Below, piece after piece: positions 43,427 to 52,642 of a DNA stretch of 64,000 bases. Source of the DNA: Planctomycetota bacterium (GTDB taxonomy: Bacteria > Planctomycetota > Planctomycetia > Gemmatales > Gemmataceae); NCBI GenBank assembly GCA_021807595.1, contig JAKBCS010000004.1:1-64000 (forward strand). Direction: 5' to 3'. A program made the translations under genes and the position numbers. The notes below the pieces were generated by a model. That model saw nothing but the letters and a program-made list of their open reading frames with translations. It was not told where the DNA came from and did no database searches. Position 1 is the first letter of the stretch; each line of letters begins with the position of its first letter.

Positions 43427-44476
43427 TCATACGCGGCGCAGCAGCGTCACGCGGCCGGTCTGAACCCATTCGACCACGAAAATGTTGCCGTCGCGGTCGA
43501 AGCAGGCGTCGTGGGGATGCACGAATTTGCCCGGCAGCCATTCGTCCGGCTTGCCGCGCACCTTGAATCCATCCAGGACTTTCTTGCGCCAATCCGCATC
43601 GTCGCCGAGATGCACAATCGGCTTGTTGTCCTTATCGAATAGCGAGACGCGCGCATGGAGGTCGGGCACCAAAAGCACATCGTCGCGGATGTCGAAATGC
43701 GCGGGGAACAGCACGTCTTTGACCATTTCAATGTATTTGCCGTCGAGGGTGAAGTATTGCAGGCGAGCGTTGGCGCGATCGGCGACGACCAGAGACGGCG
43801 TGCGGCCTTTGCGATCGTCGAGCCAGAGTCCGTGCGGCGTTCGCATCTTGCCCGGCTCCGTTCCCGATCCGCCCCAGGTGCGGACCCATTTGGCGTCCTT
43901 GTCGTATTGATGGATGTAGTTCGAGCCGTAGCCGTCGCCGACGTAGAATCCGCCATCCGGAGCGAACGCCACGTTGGTGGGCCGATATTGATTGACTCGC
44001 TTGTAGACCCCGGCCTCGACGGGATAGCACAACTTCCACACTTCTTCGCCTTTGAGAGTCGTCTTAATAACGAGTCGATGTTCGATGTCGCACAGATAGA
44101 GAAACTGTTCGCTTCCCTCTTTGCGGATGTCGATGCCGTGGCCGCCGGGATAGTAGCCTTTGCCGAACGACCGGACGTATTTGCCTTTGGGATCGAACAC
44201 GACGATGGTATCCATCGCCGCACGATTGAGTCCCTGATGCTTGATATAGATGAATCCCTCGTCGTCGACGGTGACGCCGTGCGTCGTTTCCCAGCGAATC
44301 TGGCGCGGCAATTCGCCCCAGTTGTGAATGCACTCGTAGCGATACTCGCCCTTGCCGATAATCGGATTCTTCGTCCCGCTTTTGTCTTCCGCACCGAGAA
44401 TGGCCGGACCCGCACCAGCAGCCAAAGCCGCGGCGCTGGCCGCCGTCGATTGTTTGAGAAAGTCGCGTCGTCTCAT
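43427..44476 (-). CDS. Exported NHL-repeat beta-propeller protein
   Basis: The 349-residue protein starts RRRDFLKQSTAASAAALAAG, a twin-arginine signal. The mature part is a six-bladed NHL-type propeller, with THGVTVDDEGFIYIKHQG, GYYPGGHGIDIRKEG, TNVAFAPDGGFYVGDG, RTPHGLWLDDRKG and VHPHDACFDRDGNIFVVEW. No catalytic residues are evident, though peptidyl-alpha-hydroxyglycine lyase-like propellers are related. It may bind a ligand or act in sugar/protein recognition. ATG 44476 is the first good start. Confidence 0.88.
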   Translation of the reverse strand: MRRRDFLKQSTAASAAALAAGAGPAILGAEDKSGTKNPIIGKGEYRYECIHNWGELPRQIRWETTHGVTVDDEGFIYIKHQGLNRAAMDTIVVFDPKGKYVRSFGKGYYPGGHGIDIRKEGSEQFLYLCDIEHRLVIKTTLKGEEVWKLCYPVEAGVYKRVNQYRPTNVAFAPDGGFYVGDGYGSNYIHQYDKDAKWVRTWGGSGTEPGKMRTPHGLWLDDRKGRTPSLVVADRANARLQYFTLDGKYIEMVKDVLFPAHFDIRDDVLLVPDLHARVSLFDKDNKPIVHLGDDADWRKKVLDGFKVRGKPDEWLPGKFVHPHDACFDRDGNIFVVEWVQTGRVTLLRRV

Positions 44477-44557
44477 GGGAGATACTCCGTGGGTAGGTAT
44501 TTATGGGGATCTCTGCCCACTCTACACTGCTTCGGTGGATTCGGCAATGTCTGGGTC

Positions 44558-44600
44558 GGAGCCGGAAGCGCTTCTTCCGTCGCTAACGCTTCCGGCTCTG
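44558..44600. repeat. Family-C palindrome
   Basis: Arms GGAGCCGGAAGCG and CGCTTCCGGCTC are separated by a short spacer. Similar arms occur at 20152 and 60709. It lies between the NHL gene start and the STAS gene. Confidence 0.85.
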
Positions 44601-44676
44601 TGAGATCGACTGCTTGCGGGGAATGAGGCCACAAGATACAGTGCGTGGAGTGGCCCACGAAATGAGGGAGTCGGCT

Positions 44677-45084
44677 ATGGCTCAAGATGCTTACGAACAG
44701 CTATTGGAAGTGGTGCGGATCGAGCAGACGACGGTAGTGCGGTTCAAAAGGCGCACGGTCTTGGAACCGGCTTCCATTCGAGCGGTCGGTGAAAAGCTGA
44801 TGCATTTGGTGGGAGAACAACCTCGACGAACGATACTCGTCAACTTCCACGGCGTCGAAAGCCTGACCAGCGCGATGATCGGCGAGTTGGCCGCGATGCA
44901 TCGAGGGTTGATCGGCAGCGGAGGAAGGATGGCGTTTTGCTGCGTTGAGCCGTTTCTCATGCAGGTGTTTAAAGTCGTGAAAATCCCCGAACGTATCGCC
45001 ATTTACAACGATGAGACGACGGCTCTGCAAATGCTTGCTATCGCCGAGGCCCAGAGCGACGACGCATCGGGCAAAACGCAATGA
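44677..45084 (+). CDS. STAS-domain protein (anti-sigma factor antagonist type)
   Basis: The 135-residue protein is a single STAS domain: the strand TTVVRFKRRTVLEP, then RTILVNFHGVESLTSAMIGELAAMH, where the Ser in TSAMIG is the usual phosphorylation position, and a C-terminal helix. Such proteins bind anti-sigma kinases and release sigma factors in general stress-type partner switches. No kinase or phosphatase partner (RsbW/RsbU type) is adjacent. ATG 44677 has GGGAG seven bases upstream. Confidence 0.85.
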   Translation: MAQDAYEQLLEVVRIEQTTVVRFKRRTVLEPASIRAVGEKLMHLVGEQPRRTILVNFHGVESLTSAMIGELAAMHRGLIGSGGRMAFCCVEPFLMQVFKVVKIPERIAIYNDETTALQMLAIAEAQSDDASGKTQ

Positions 45085-45111
45085 CCGAGAGTGCGTTCTG
45101 CCCGATCGAAT

Positions 45112-45429
45112 CTATGGCTTCTTCGAGTCTGCCGAACGACGGCGGAAATGGATGCGAGAGATCTCCTTGCTTTCGTTCGTGGTAGTCTCCAGCAGGATGA
45201 TGGTCGCCGACTTGGGAATCCGCTCGTAGGAAGTGGGTCGGCCATCGAGCAGCACTTCGGTCGCCTTGGTGATGCGAAAAGTATCGAGATCGCCTGCCGC
45301 CGGCAGGGAACGAACCGACCTCAAGGGGATATTCTTCTCGGTCGAAAGAGCCTGTTTGTGATTCACGGAAGCGGTTGCCGACGAGATACCGGCGAGAGTG
45401 AGGAGAAGACCCAAGGCACAGCGAAGCAT
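45112..45429 (-). CDS. Small exported protein, unknown
   Basis: The 105-residue product has a signal peptide (residues 1-20, MLRCALGLLLTLAGISSATA). The mature part has no known motif; it is beta-rich, with FRITKATEVLLDGRPTSYER and a basic C-terminus (RIHFRRRSADSKKP). ATG 45429 has GGAG upstream. It is convergent with the STAS gene, 27 bases away. Confidence 0.65.
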   Translation of the reverse strand: MLRCALGLLLTLAGISSATASVNHKQALSTEKNIPLRSVRSLPAAGDLDTFRITKATEVLLDGRPTSYERIPKSATIILLETTTNESKEISRIHFRRRSADSKKP

Positions 45430-45785
45430 GGAAAACTCCGTGACAGCGAGGGTGGAGAGTCGTACATCCCACAACAGTAAGTGGGCGAGGAACCCTCGAA
45501 CTTAAGGCAAGGTTCGTGCCGTAAGGATCTCATCCCTTAAGAATGCCGTAACCGTTTAGAATTTATGGAGATAACCGATTCATCCTCGGCAAATCGGTAG
45601 CTTGCGCCCTGGCTTGTTGCACACAAAGCAGGCGTTTCGTGCCCAAAAAAGGAAAGAAACATCCGCTGAGGATACCCGCACTATTCGAGTACCGGTTTTG
45701 TCGTTCGTCGGTGGTGCCGCCTTGTATACTTGAAGCATGGGCGAAGGGCGAAACGGCCGCTGTCCGAGACGATGAGACCCCGTCG
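45430..45785. other. Intergenic region, nothing recognised
   Basis: About 355 bases before the carboxylase start. The frame is open upstream to 45639, but with no good ribosome-binding site. I saw no repeat family copy and no terminator. Both divergent promoters should lie here. Confidence 0.45.
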
Positions 45786-47393
45786 ATGAGCAACGAACTA
45801 AACCAGCTAATCGAAAACATGCACCGTGTTGAGGAGCAGATCCGTCTCGGCGGCGGGCAGCGGGCCATCGAACGGCAACACGCCAAGGGACGATTGACGG
45901 CGCGCGAACGCATCGACCGACTGCTCGATCCCGGAACTCCTTTATTTGAACTGGGTTTGTGGGCTGCTTGGGGGATGTACCGCGAATGGGGCGGAGCGCC
46001 TTCAGCCGGTGTCGTAACCGGCATCGGGATCGTGTGCGGACGGCAAGTGATGCTGATCGCCAACGATGCCACGGTCAAGGCGGGTGCCTTTTTTCCCATG
46101 ACCTGCAAGAAGGTGTTGCGCGCTCAGCGGATTGCAATGGAGAATCGGCTGCCGTTGGTCTATCTCGTGGATAGTGCCGGCGTTTTTCTCCCTTTGCAAG
46201 ACGAGGTGTTTCCCGACGAAGACGATTTTGGCCGCATCTTTCGCAACAACGCCGTCCTTTCGGCGATGGGTGTGCCTCAATTCGCCGCCATTCTCGGCAA
46301 CTGCGTGGCGGGCGGCGGCTATCTGCCGGTGTTGTGCGATAAGCTGCTGATGACCGAAGGCAGCGGTTTGTATCTGGCGGGTCCGGCGTTGGTGAAGGCA
46401 GCCATCGGTCAGAACGTAACCAGTGAGGAACTCGGCGGCGCGTCCATGCACGCCAGCATCTCCGGCACGATCGATTTTCACGAAAAAGACGATGCGTCTT
46501 GCCTGGAGCGCTTGCGCCGCCTCATCGACGCCTTGCCTCCTCCCGCCATGAGAGCCGGTATCGCACCGGACTTTTCCCGCGAACCGGAGCGTCCGACGGC
46601 GGAATTGCTGCAACGGGTTCCCGCCAATCCGCGCCAAGAGTACGACGTGCGCGATCTGTTGTCGTGCCTGTTCGATGCGGGGCCTTTCGACGAATACAAG
46701 GCGGAGTACGGCCAAACGCTGGTATGCGGCTACGGTCGGCTCGGCGGGGTGGCGGTGGGCGTGGTGGCCAATCAACACAAACGGTGCCGCCCGGCCGTCG
46801 GGCCGCTTCAGTACGGCGGCGTTCTGTACGTCGATAGCGCCGACAAGGGCGCGCGGTTCATCATGGACTGCAATCAAAGCCGTATGCCGATCTTATTTAT
46901 CCAAGATGTCAACGGATTCATGGTCGGACGCGACTCGGAGCAAGCGGGCATCATTCGCGCCGGAGCGAAATTGGTCAACGTCATCGCCAACAGCGTGGTG
47001 CCAAAGATCACGCTCATCGTTGGCGGTTCCTTTGGAGCCGGCAATTACGCGCTGTGCGGCAAGGCGTTCGACCCGCGTTTCATTCTGGCTTGGCCGACGG
47101 CGCGCTGCGCCGTCATGGGTGCCGATCAGGCGGCGGGAACGCTGTTGGAAATCACCATCAACGCCTTACGACGAGCCGGACACGAGCCGGACGTCGAAGA
47201 AATGGAAGACCTGCGCCGGACCATGGAAGGAAGCTATCAAGAACAGACGGACATTCGCTACGGCGCGGCGCGCTTGTGGGTCGATGCCATCGTCGAGCTA
47301 GCCAACACGCGGCAGGCGTTGTTGACGGCCTTGACGACGGCCACGCGGCACGATGAGGGTAAACCGTTTCGCACCGGAGTCTTACAGGTGTGA
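45786..47393 (+). CDS. Acyl-CoA carboxylase, carboxyltransferase (beta) subunit
   Basis: The 535-residue protein belongs to the biotin-dependent carboxylase CT family. The N-terminus LIENMHRVEEQIRLGGGQRA and the motifs LLDPGTPLFELG, VYLVDSAGVFLPLQDEVFPD and GGSFGAGNYALCGKAF match the methylcrotonyl-CoA/propionyl-CoA type. The DEVFPDxDxFGRIF stretch fits methylcrotonyl-CoA carboxylase beta best. It needs a biotin carboxylase/BCCP alpha subunit, absent from the window. The start ATG 45786 is chosen by family alignment; the ribosome-binding site is weak. Substrate is inferred. Confidence 0.9.
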   Translation: MSNELNQLIENMHRVEEQIRLGGGQRAIERQHAKGRLTARERIDRLLDPGTPLFELGLWAAWGMYREWGGAPSAGVVTGIGIVCGRQVMLIANDATVKAGAFFPMTCKKVLRAQRIAMENRLPLVYLVDSAGVFLPLQDEVFPDEDDFGRIFRNNAVLSAMGVPQFAAILGNCVAGGGYLPVLCDKLLMTEGSGLYLAGPALVKAAIGQNVTSEELGGASMHASISGTIDFHEKDDASCLERLRRLIDALPPPAMRAGIAPDFSREPERPTAELLQRVPANPRQEYDVRDLLSCLFDAGPFDEYKAEYGQTLVCGYGRLGGVAVGVVANQHKRCRPAVGPLQYGGVLYVDSADKGARFIMDCNQSRMPILFIQDVNGFMVGRDSEQAGIIRAGAKLVNVIANSVVPKITLIVGGSFGAGNYALCGKAFDPRFILAWPTARCAVMGADQAAGTLLEITINALRRAGHEPDVEEMEDLRRTMEGSYQEQTDIRYGAARLWVDAIVELANTRQALLTALTTATRHDEGKPFRTGVLQV

Positions 47394-47397
47394 CAAA

Positions 47398-47431
47398 AAC
47401 CGCGAGACGGAGGCTCTCTCCGTCTCGCGGT
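47398..47431 (-). terminator. Hairpin terminator between convergent genes
   Basis: A stem CCGCGAGACGGAG / CTCCGTCTCGCGG with a short loop is followed on the minus strand by TTTTTG. It ends the minus-strand gene at 47447-47851 and may slow transcription from the carboxylase gene. Confidence 0.85.
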
Positions 47432-47446
47432 CGAAAAGCTCGGACG

Positions 47447-47851
47447 CTACTTGACGGACGGCTTTGTCGTCGTCTTGGGAGGCGGCAGATTCTCTGGCAG
47501 CTTTTCCAGAGGTTTTATCGGCAGCTTCTCCGGAGCCTTTAACTCCTCGGTTGGAGAATACGGCGTAGGCACAATCCGAGGCGTCGGGCAATGGGCATAG
47601 TTGGGCGGAAACGGCCAGGCTTGCCAGCACGTTGGATAGTAGCCGTAATTGTCCAATCCGCAGCAGGGGCAAATCTTCTTCGGACAGACACGTTTGTAGA
47701 AGATGAACGGGGGTTTCGGACGGGTGAAAACCGTGACCGGGCAGAACAAACAATCGCCCGCCGAAGCGCGATTTCCCGCCATCAACAGGCAACAGGGCGC
47801 TAGGCAACAAGCTAACGTAAAGACCGCAAATCTCGTTGTCGTCGTCGTCAT
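47447..47851 (-). CDS. Small exported Cys/Pro-rich protein
   Basis: The 134-residue product has a signal peptide (MTTTTTRFAVFTLACCLAPC, with cleavage near NRASAG). The mature part has eight Cys in pairs (DCLFCPVT, RVCPKKICPCCG, PTCWQ, AHCPT), and the C-terminus is Pro/Lys/Leu/Thr-rich. This suggests disulfide-stabilised or metal-binding structure. It resembles the other small exported proteins in the window but lacks their aromatic repeats. AAGGAGG precedes ATG 47851; an extension to 48016 is unsupported. Confidence 0.75.
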   Translation of the reverse strand: MTTTTTRFAVFTLACCLAPCCLLMAGNRASAGDCLFCPVTVFTRPKPPFIFYKRVCPKKICPCCGLDNYGYYPTCWQAWPFPPNYAHCPTPRIVPTPYSPTEELKAPEKLPIKPLEKLPENLPPPKTTTKPSVK

Positions 47852-48047
47852 GGTGTCCCTCCTTGGACATCCCAGGTGGGGCGTCCCGTCTCCATCCTTG
47901 GCGATGGGACGCCGCGGAGCGATCGAGTGGATCGAAACCACTTCACGGCGCGTCTGGCGACGCGCCACTCGGATTATCGGCGCGTTAAGGACGGTAAGCT
48001 CAGAAAATCGCGTCATTTTGGACGACTCGCGCTCCGGGAGAGCCGAA

Positions 48048-48956
48048 TCAATACTCCGACTCGTCGACCACTTCGCCTCCCGCTCGCGTCCCCAAAGCCA
48101 GCAGGACCGACCGATCGATTTGTTGGTGCAAAAAGCGGACGCCGCCGTCGGCGAAGAGCATATTCAGGCCTCCCGTATGCCGGCTGAAAAAATCGTCCAA
48201 GCTGCCGTCTCGGTCGGCAAGGTCGTTGATCCGGTTGGCCTGTACGAGTGGAAAATTCGCCGACGGATAGACGGCGACGGGGGACGATCGCCACGGATTC
48301 AACGGGCCGCCGCGAAGGACGGCGCGATTGATGGCTCCAGCCCAGGGTGCCATGGCGTGGCTCCATGCCCGATCGCCGATCAGGATGGTGTTGCTCGTGC
48401 CGTCGGTGATGTCCGTGATGCGAATGGAACTGTTGCGATAGAAAACGCCTTCCTTGGGACCGGGCACTTCGTCGAGATCGCCGCTGCCGAAACACGCGCC
48501 GTAGCCGATGGGTGCCGCCTCTGTCAGCACGGTTCCCTCGGCGTTGGTTATCGGGAAGACATCGGGTACTCCCGGATCGGAAGGGCAGAGGTAGACGGGC
48601 ACTTTCGTTCGCCGCGCCTCATTTGCGGGATTCTCGATGTGCAAATGGAGGTCGAGGCGATTAAACAGATTTTGCTGCTCTAAATAGGGCAATAGGTAGG
48701 CGGCCCATCCCCACCCCGGCTGGGTGGCCAGCGGATCGGGACTCTGGCACGCGCGATAGCCCGAAGGAAAACAACCGGAAACTCCATGATAGGAGTGACA
48801 GGCCAAGCCGATTTGCTTGAGGTGATTGAGACAACGGGCGCGGCTGGCGCTCTCCCGCGCGCGCTGTACGGCCGGTAACAGCAAGGCCGCCAGGACGGCG
48901 AGGATCGCCAACACGACCAGTAGTTCAATCAACGTCAAGGCCGAGCGCCGTTTCAT
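48048..48956 (-). CDS. DUF1559 pseudopilin-type exported protein
   Basis: The 302-residue protein starts with a pilin-like leader ([20 protein letters not shown]) and has the C-terminal H-x9-DG motif in RHTGGLNMLFADGG, with the [14 protein letters not shown] block upstream of it, both typical of DUF1559. Its ATG overlaps the stop of the upstream kinase gene by four bases (ATGA), so translation is coupled to the kinase and the two very likely work together. It is the third gene of the sigma factor-kinase-DUF1559 run. Confidence 0.95.
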   Translation of the reverse strand: MKRRSALTLIELLVVLAILAVLAALLLPAVQRARESASRARCLNHLKQIGLACHSYHGVSGCFPSGYRACQSPDPLATQPGWGWAAYLLPYLEQQNLFNRLDLHLHIENPANEARRTKVPVYLCPSDPGVPDVFPITNAEGTVLTEAAPIGYGACFGSGDLDEVPGPKEGVFYRNSSIRITDITDGTSNTILIGDRAWSHAMAPWAGAINRAVLRGGPLNPWRSSPVAVYPSANFPLVQANRINDLADRDGSLDDFFSRHTGGLNMLFADGGVRFLHQQIDRSVLLALGTRAGGEVVDESEY

Positions 48957-51900
48957 GGATCGAGTTCCTCACAGATTAAACCGGCCTCGGCAAAACGGTT
49001 GCGCAGGCGAGGCAATTCGCAGACGGCGACGGTGCCATCGGCATTCGACCAAGCTAGGTATCGACCGTCGCGGCTGAAAGCGGGTCGAAACGAGGGGATC
49101 GTCTCCATGCCGAGGATCAAACACGGCGTCGGACGATCGCGGCGACAGAGCGCATAGCCGCGCTCCTTCTCGCGCGGCGATCCGGGTCCGTAAACGATGA
49201 ACAGATTCGCTTCTGGCCCCAGACAGGCGGGAGAAGGTTCGAGTTCGGCCAGCCTTTCTCCCGAAGCGATGTCCACCAACGCGCCCTTGGCCACGCGATT
49301 GTCGGTGCGCGCGGAGAGAAACCGTCCGGTCGGATCGAGAGCCAGCGTTCCGGTCATCGGCGTGCGCGTGGAATCGAGCGACCAGCGTTCGTCGCCCGTG
49401 CGGGCGACATAAGCCTTGACGCGGCGGCGCTGGGTATTCCCCTCTTGCATCGTTCCCTCGAGCAGCAGCGTTGCGCCGTCGGAAGTCAGCGCGGCATCGA
49501 GCAAACGACTGTTAAACTCGGTAATGGTGAATAGAGGTTGCAACGGCTTTGGACCGAGCAAATCGCGGACGCGGCACGCGCCGGGACGATTGGGATCGCT
49601 TCCCGGCGCACTCTCTTCGCGGAATAGCAAGAGGGCTTCGGACGAAGGAAAGGCCAGCAGATTTCTCGATCCCCTCGGTAGTTCCCAACGGCTGACTTTT
49701 CGGCACTTGGCCGTCTCCCACAGAATCGCTTCCGTCTCGGCGGCGCAAACGAGGCGTTGGCCGTCGGGGCTGAAGGCGAGGGCGGCCCGGTCGGCGTGGC
49801 CGCGCGGGGCGATCAACAAACGATGGAGCTTGCCCCTCTCCAGATTCCATAGGCCGATCGTTCCACTCGGAGTGAGTGCGGCAAGCTGTTTGCCGTCGAA
49901 CGAGAAGCAAAGTTGGGTGGCCCGACAGTTCAGCCCGCGCAGCGTTTGAATGCCGTGGTTCGCCTCCAGTTCCCAGATTGCGACTCGGGAAGGAGACTGA
50001 CTGCCGACGGCCAAGCGTTGGACGCCTGGAGCGAATGCCAACGACGTGACGACGCCTTGATTGTGCAAGCCGAGGAGTTGCCGCCCCGTCGCCGCATCCC
50101 ACAGCAGCGTGGGGCCTTGCCCTCCTGAGGCGAGCAGCGTGCCATCGCCGTTGAACGCCAAGGCGTAGATTTCGTGCTGCGCGCCGCGGCAGTGGGCCAA
50201 CGGCATGCGTTCCTTCACGTCCCAAACGGTGAGCGAACGCGAGGCATCGGCCGCTCCCAAGCGCTTGCCGTTGGGCGAGAACGCCAACGTATGAATGGTC
50301 GAAGCGCTCATCTGGAATGCCCCCAGCTGCTTGCCTTCGGGAACCGTCCACAGCGCGACGCTACCTTGGTTGTCGCCGGCGGCAAGAAGATTCCCTCGAG
50401 GTGCCAGGGCTAGTGCCGTGGTTCGACAGTCGAAACAAAACAGAGCCTCTCCCGTGGCATTGTTCCAGACGACAACGCTGCCGCGTCCGTCCGCCGTCAC
50501 CGCCGCCGCTCCAACGTCACCGTGGCGCGACAGCGACAACAGCGGGGATCCGAGGACGTTCTTACGCGGCTCCACGATGACATTCGGATCGGGCGACGGC
50601 TTCAAGGCGATCTCGCGGACGAGTTTTTGCTCGCTCAAGTTCCACAATATCAGCGAGCGCCCATCGCGTGCCGTCAACTGCAACGGCGCGCCCTTGCGAT
50701 CGAAGGCGACCGGTCCAGCCCCCGCTCGCCACGACACGGTAACGCGCTCGGAGTCGATCTCCCAAAGTTTGGCCCCCTCCGACTTGCGACCGCCGTTATC
50801 GTTTTTCCCTCCGAGCAAAAGCGATCCGCCATCGTTAGAAAACGCGGACCACGAAGCGCTCACCCATTCGCGCGATTTTCCAGGCCGCGCGTCGAGATCG
50901 GAACTGGCAGCGGCGGCCAGGCTGCGCAGCGGCGCATCGTTGCGCAGTTGGGCGGCTTCACCGATCAAGCTCCACGCCTGTTCCGACCATCCATCGAGAC
51001 GTTCGCCGGCTCGGACCAGTTGCAACTGTTGCAGCAACCCCTCGCGGCGCTGGCTGCGCTCGCGCGCCGTGCTAAACAAGGCCAGCAAGACGGAGGCCGC
51101 CAGAACCGTAAGAACCAAGGCCACGGCCATCGCCGTCAACCCCGCCTGAGCCGGGCGGCGACGGCACCAACGGATGAATCGCTCCGCGCGACCGACGGGC
51201 CGGGCGCGAATCGGTTCGCCCTTGAGGAAGCGTTCCAGATCGTCGGCCAACTCGCCCGCATTGGCATAGCGCTGGTTCGACGAGCGCGCCAACGCCTTCA
51301 GACAAATCGTCTCCAGGTCGCGCGGCACTTTGGGTAGCAGTTGCGAGGGCGGCACCGGCTCGCTCCGCCGCACCTGCTCTAAAATGTCGAGCAACGAGTC
51401 GCCCTGAAACGGAGGCCGACCCGTGAGCATTTCGTAAAGAATCGCACCCAAGGCATAAATGTCCGAGGAGGGACCAACCTCGCGCGATTTGCCCGCGGCT
51501 TGCTCCGGTGCCATGTAGCTCGGCGTACCGACCACCGCGCCCGACCGCGAGAGACTCAATTCGTTCTCCAAAAGTTTAGCCAAACCGAAGTCGGTAATCT
51601 TGGCCGCGTATGCGCCCAGACGCGGCAGCGTCCCCGAACTTTTTTTGGGACGGGGCGGCCCCTCGCGCTCGGAAGGAGCGATCTGGAGGAGGATGTTGTC
51701 CGGCTTGAGATCGCGGTGAACGACGCCTTGTCGATGGGCGAAATCCATCGCCCGGGCCAACGAGACGACCAATTCCGCCGTCTGAAGGGGCGATTGCGGT
51801 TTGCCGCGCAGCCAATGGCCCAGACTGCCGCCTTCGACGTACTCCATCACCAGATAAGGCACGCCGTCCCGATCGCCGATCTCGTACACCTGCGCGATGT

Positions 51901-52474
51901 TGGAGTGTTGGAGGCGTGCCGTCGCCTCGGCCTCGGTGCGAAAACGCGAGCGACGGGCGGAATCGGCGTGCGTCGCCGTGTGAAGAATTTTCAAGGCGAC
52001 GATACGTTTGAGCCTTTGCTGCCGCGCTTTGAACACCGTGCCCATGCCGCCGTGGCCAAGTTCGCTCAGGATTTCAAACCCTTCGATGACGGGCCAATCG
52101 CGCCGTCGCGGCAAGAAACGACCGAGGGGAGGCAAGGCGTTTCGCTCCGAGGAGGAAGGAGCGAGGCGCGTCTCGCCATCCATCGAAAGAACGGCAAGCA
52201 GATCCTTCTCGACCGAACCCAATTCGGGATACGTCCGCACATACTCGTCCCACGAGCATTTCTCTCCCGCTTTAAGTCTCCGTTCGAGGTCGATTTTGGC
52301 TAATTCGCGCAGCAGGACGGAGCGGCGTTCTCCCGTTTCCGCGCCGAGGAAATCGAGAATGCGGGGAGAAGCGCCATTTTTCCACGCCGTCTCGAAACGA
52401 TCGGCGACGGAATCGACCCACTCCAAGAGAGAGGTAAGCTCGGCACGATCCAGCGAGGGCGCTGTTGCATCCAT
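48953..52474 (-). CDS. Ser/Thr protein kinase fused to WD40 propeller
   Basis: The 1173-residue protein has a short N-terminal helical region (to about 120), a Hanks-type kinase domain (about 133-400) with LGHGGMGTVF, ALKIL, the catalytic loop HRDLKPDNIL, DFGLA and MAPEQA, one transmembrane helix (near 445-470), and WD40-type repeats over the C-terminal 600 residues, for example LALAPRGNLLAAGDNQGSVALW. It is a membrane kinase with an extracytoplasmic sensor or scaffold. ATG 52474 is chosen for GGAG six bases upstream; a GTG at 52489 is also in frame. The gene follows the sigma factor gene by about 170 bases and overlaps the DUF1559 gene by four. Confidence 0.93.
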   Translation of the reverse strand: MDATAPSLDRAELTSLLEWVDSVADRFETAWKNGASPRILDFLGAETGERRSVLLRELAKIDLERRLKAGEKCSWDEYVRTYPELGSVEKDLLAVLSMDGETRLAPSSSERNALPPLGRFLPRRRDWPVIEGFEILSELGHGGMGTVFKARQQRLKRIVALKILHTATHADSARRSRFRTEAEATARLQHSNIAQVYEIGDRDGVPYLVMEYVEGGSLGHWLRGKPQSPLQTAELVVSLARAMDFAHRQGVVHRDLKPDNILLQIAPSEREGPPRPKKSSGTLPRLGAYAAKITDFGLAKLLENELSLSRSGAVVGTPSYMAPEQAAGKSREVGPSSDIYALGAILYEMLTGRPPFQGDSLLDILEQVRRSEPVPPSQLLPKVPRDLETICLKALARSSNQRYANAGELADDLERFLKGEPIRARPVGRAERFIRWCRRRPAQAGLTAMAVALVLTVLAASVLLALFSTARERSQRREGLLQQLQLVRAGERLDGWSEQAWSLIGEAAQLRNDAPLRSLAAAASSDLDARPGKSREWVSASWSAFSNDGGSLLLGGKNDNGGRKSEGAKLWEIDSERVTVSWRAGAGPVAFDRKGAPLQLTARDGRSLILWNLSEQKLVREIALKPSPDPNVIVEPRKNVLGSPLLSLSRHGDVGAAAVTADGRGSVVVWNNATGEALFCFDCRTTALALAPRGNLLAAGDNQGSVALWTVPEGKQLGAFQMSASTIHTLAFSPNGKRLGAADASRSLTVWDVKERMPLAHCRGAQHEIYALAFNGDGTLLASGGQGPTLLWDAATGRQLLGLHNQGVVTSLAFAPGVQRLAVGSQSPSRVAIWELEANHGIQTLRGLNCRATQLCFSFDGKQLAALTPSGTIGLWNLERGKLHRLLIAPRGHADRAALAFSPDGQRLVCAAETEAILWETAKCRKVSRWELPRGSRNLLAFPSSEALLLFREESAPGSDPNRPGACRVRDLLGPKPLQPLFTITEFNSRLLDAALTSDGATLLLEGTMQEGNTQRRRVKAYVARTGDERWSLDSTRTPMTGTLALDPTGRFLSARTDNRVAKGALVDIASGERLAELEPSPACLGPEANLFIVYGPGSPREKERGYALCRRDRPTPCLILGMETIPSFRPAFSRDGRYLAWSNADGTVAVCELPRLRNRFAEAGLICEELDP

Positions 52475-52519
52475 AATCGCTCCATCCACCGCTCACCATC
52501 TGGTTTACACCTTAGTACA

Positions 52520-52579
52520 GCGATACTCCCCTTACCCCAACCCCTCTCCCCTGAGTACAGGGGAGAGGGGAGTATCGCA
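52520..52579. repeat. Extended family-A palindrome
   Basis: The family-A core at about 52541-52570 (CCCCTCTCCC, GAGTACAG, GGGAGAGGGG) is enclosed by outer arms GCGATACTCCCC / GGGGAGTATCGC, giving a palindrome of nearly 60 bases. It lies between the sigma factor stop and the kinase start, inside a presumed operon, where it could reduce read-through. Confidence 0.85.
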
Positions 52580-52642
52580 TCGCCTCGAATGAGCGGGCCT
52601 TTAGAAAGAGAATCAACGAAGCCGGGGTTCGGGCGACAATTT

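Noticed and set aside
45563..46108. Minus-strand frame antisense to the carboxylase gene start
   Set aside because: Ser/Arg/Pro-rich shadow without start signal; the plus strand carries the conserved carboxylase motifs.
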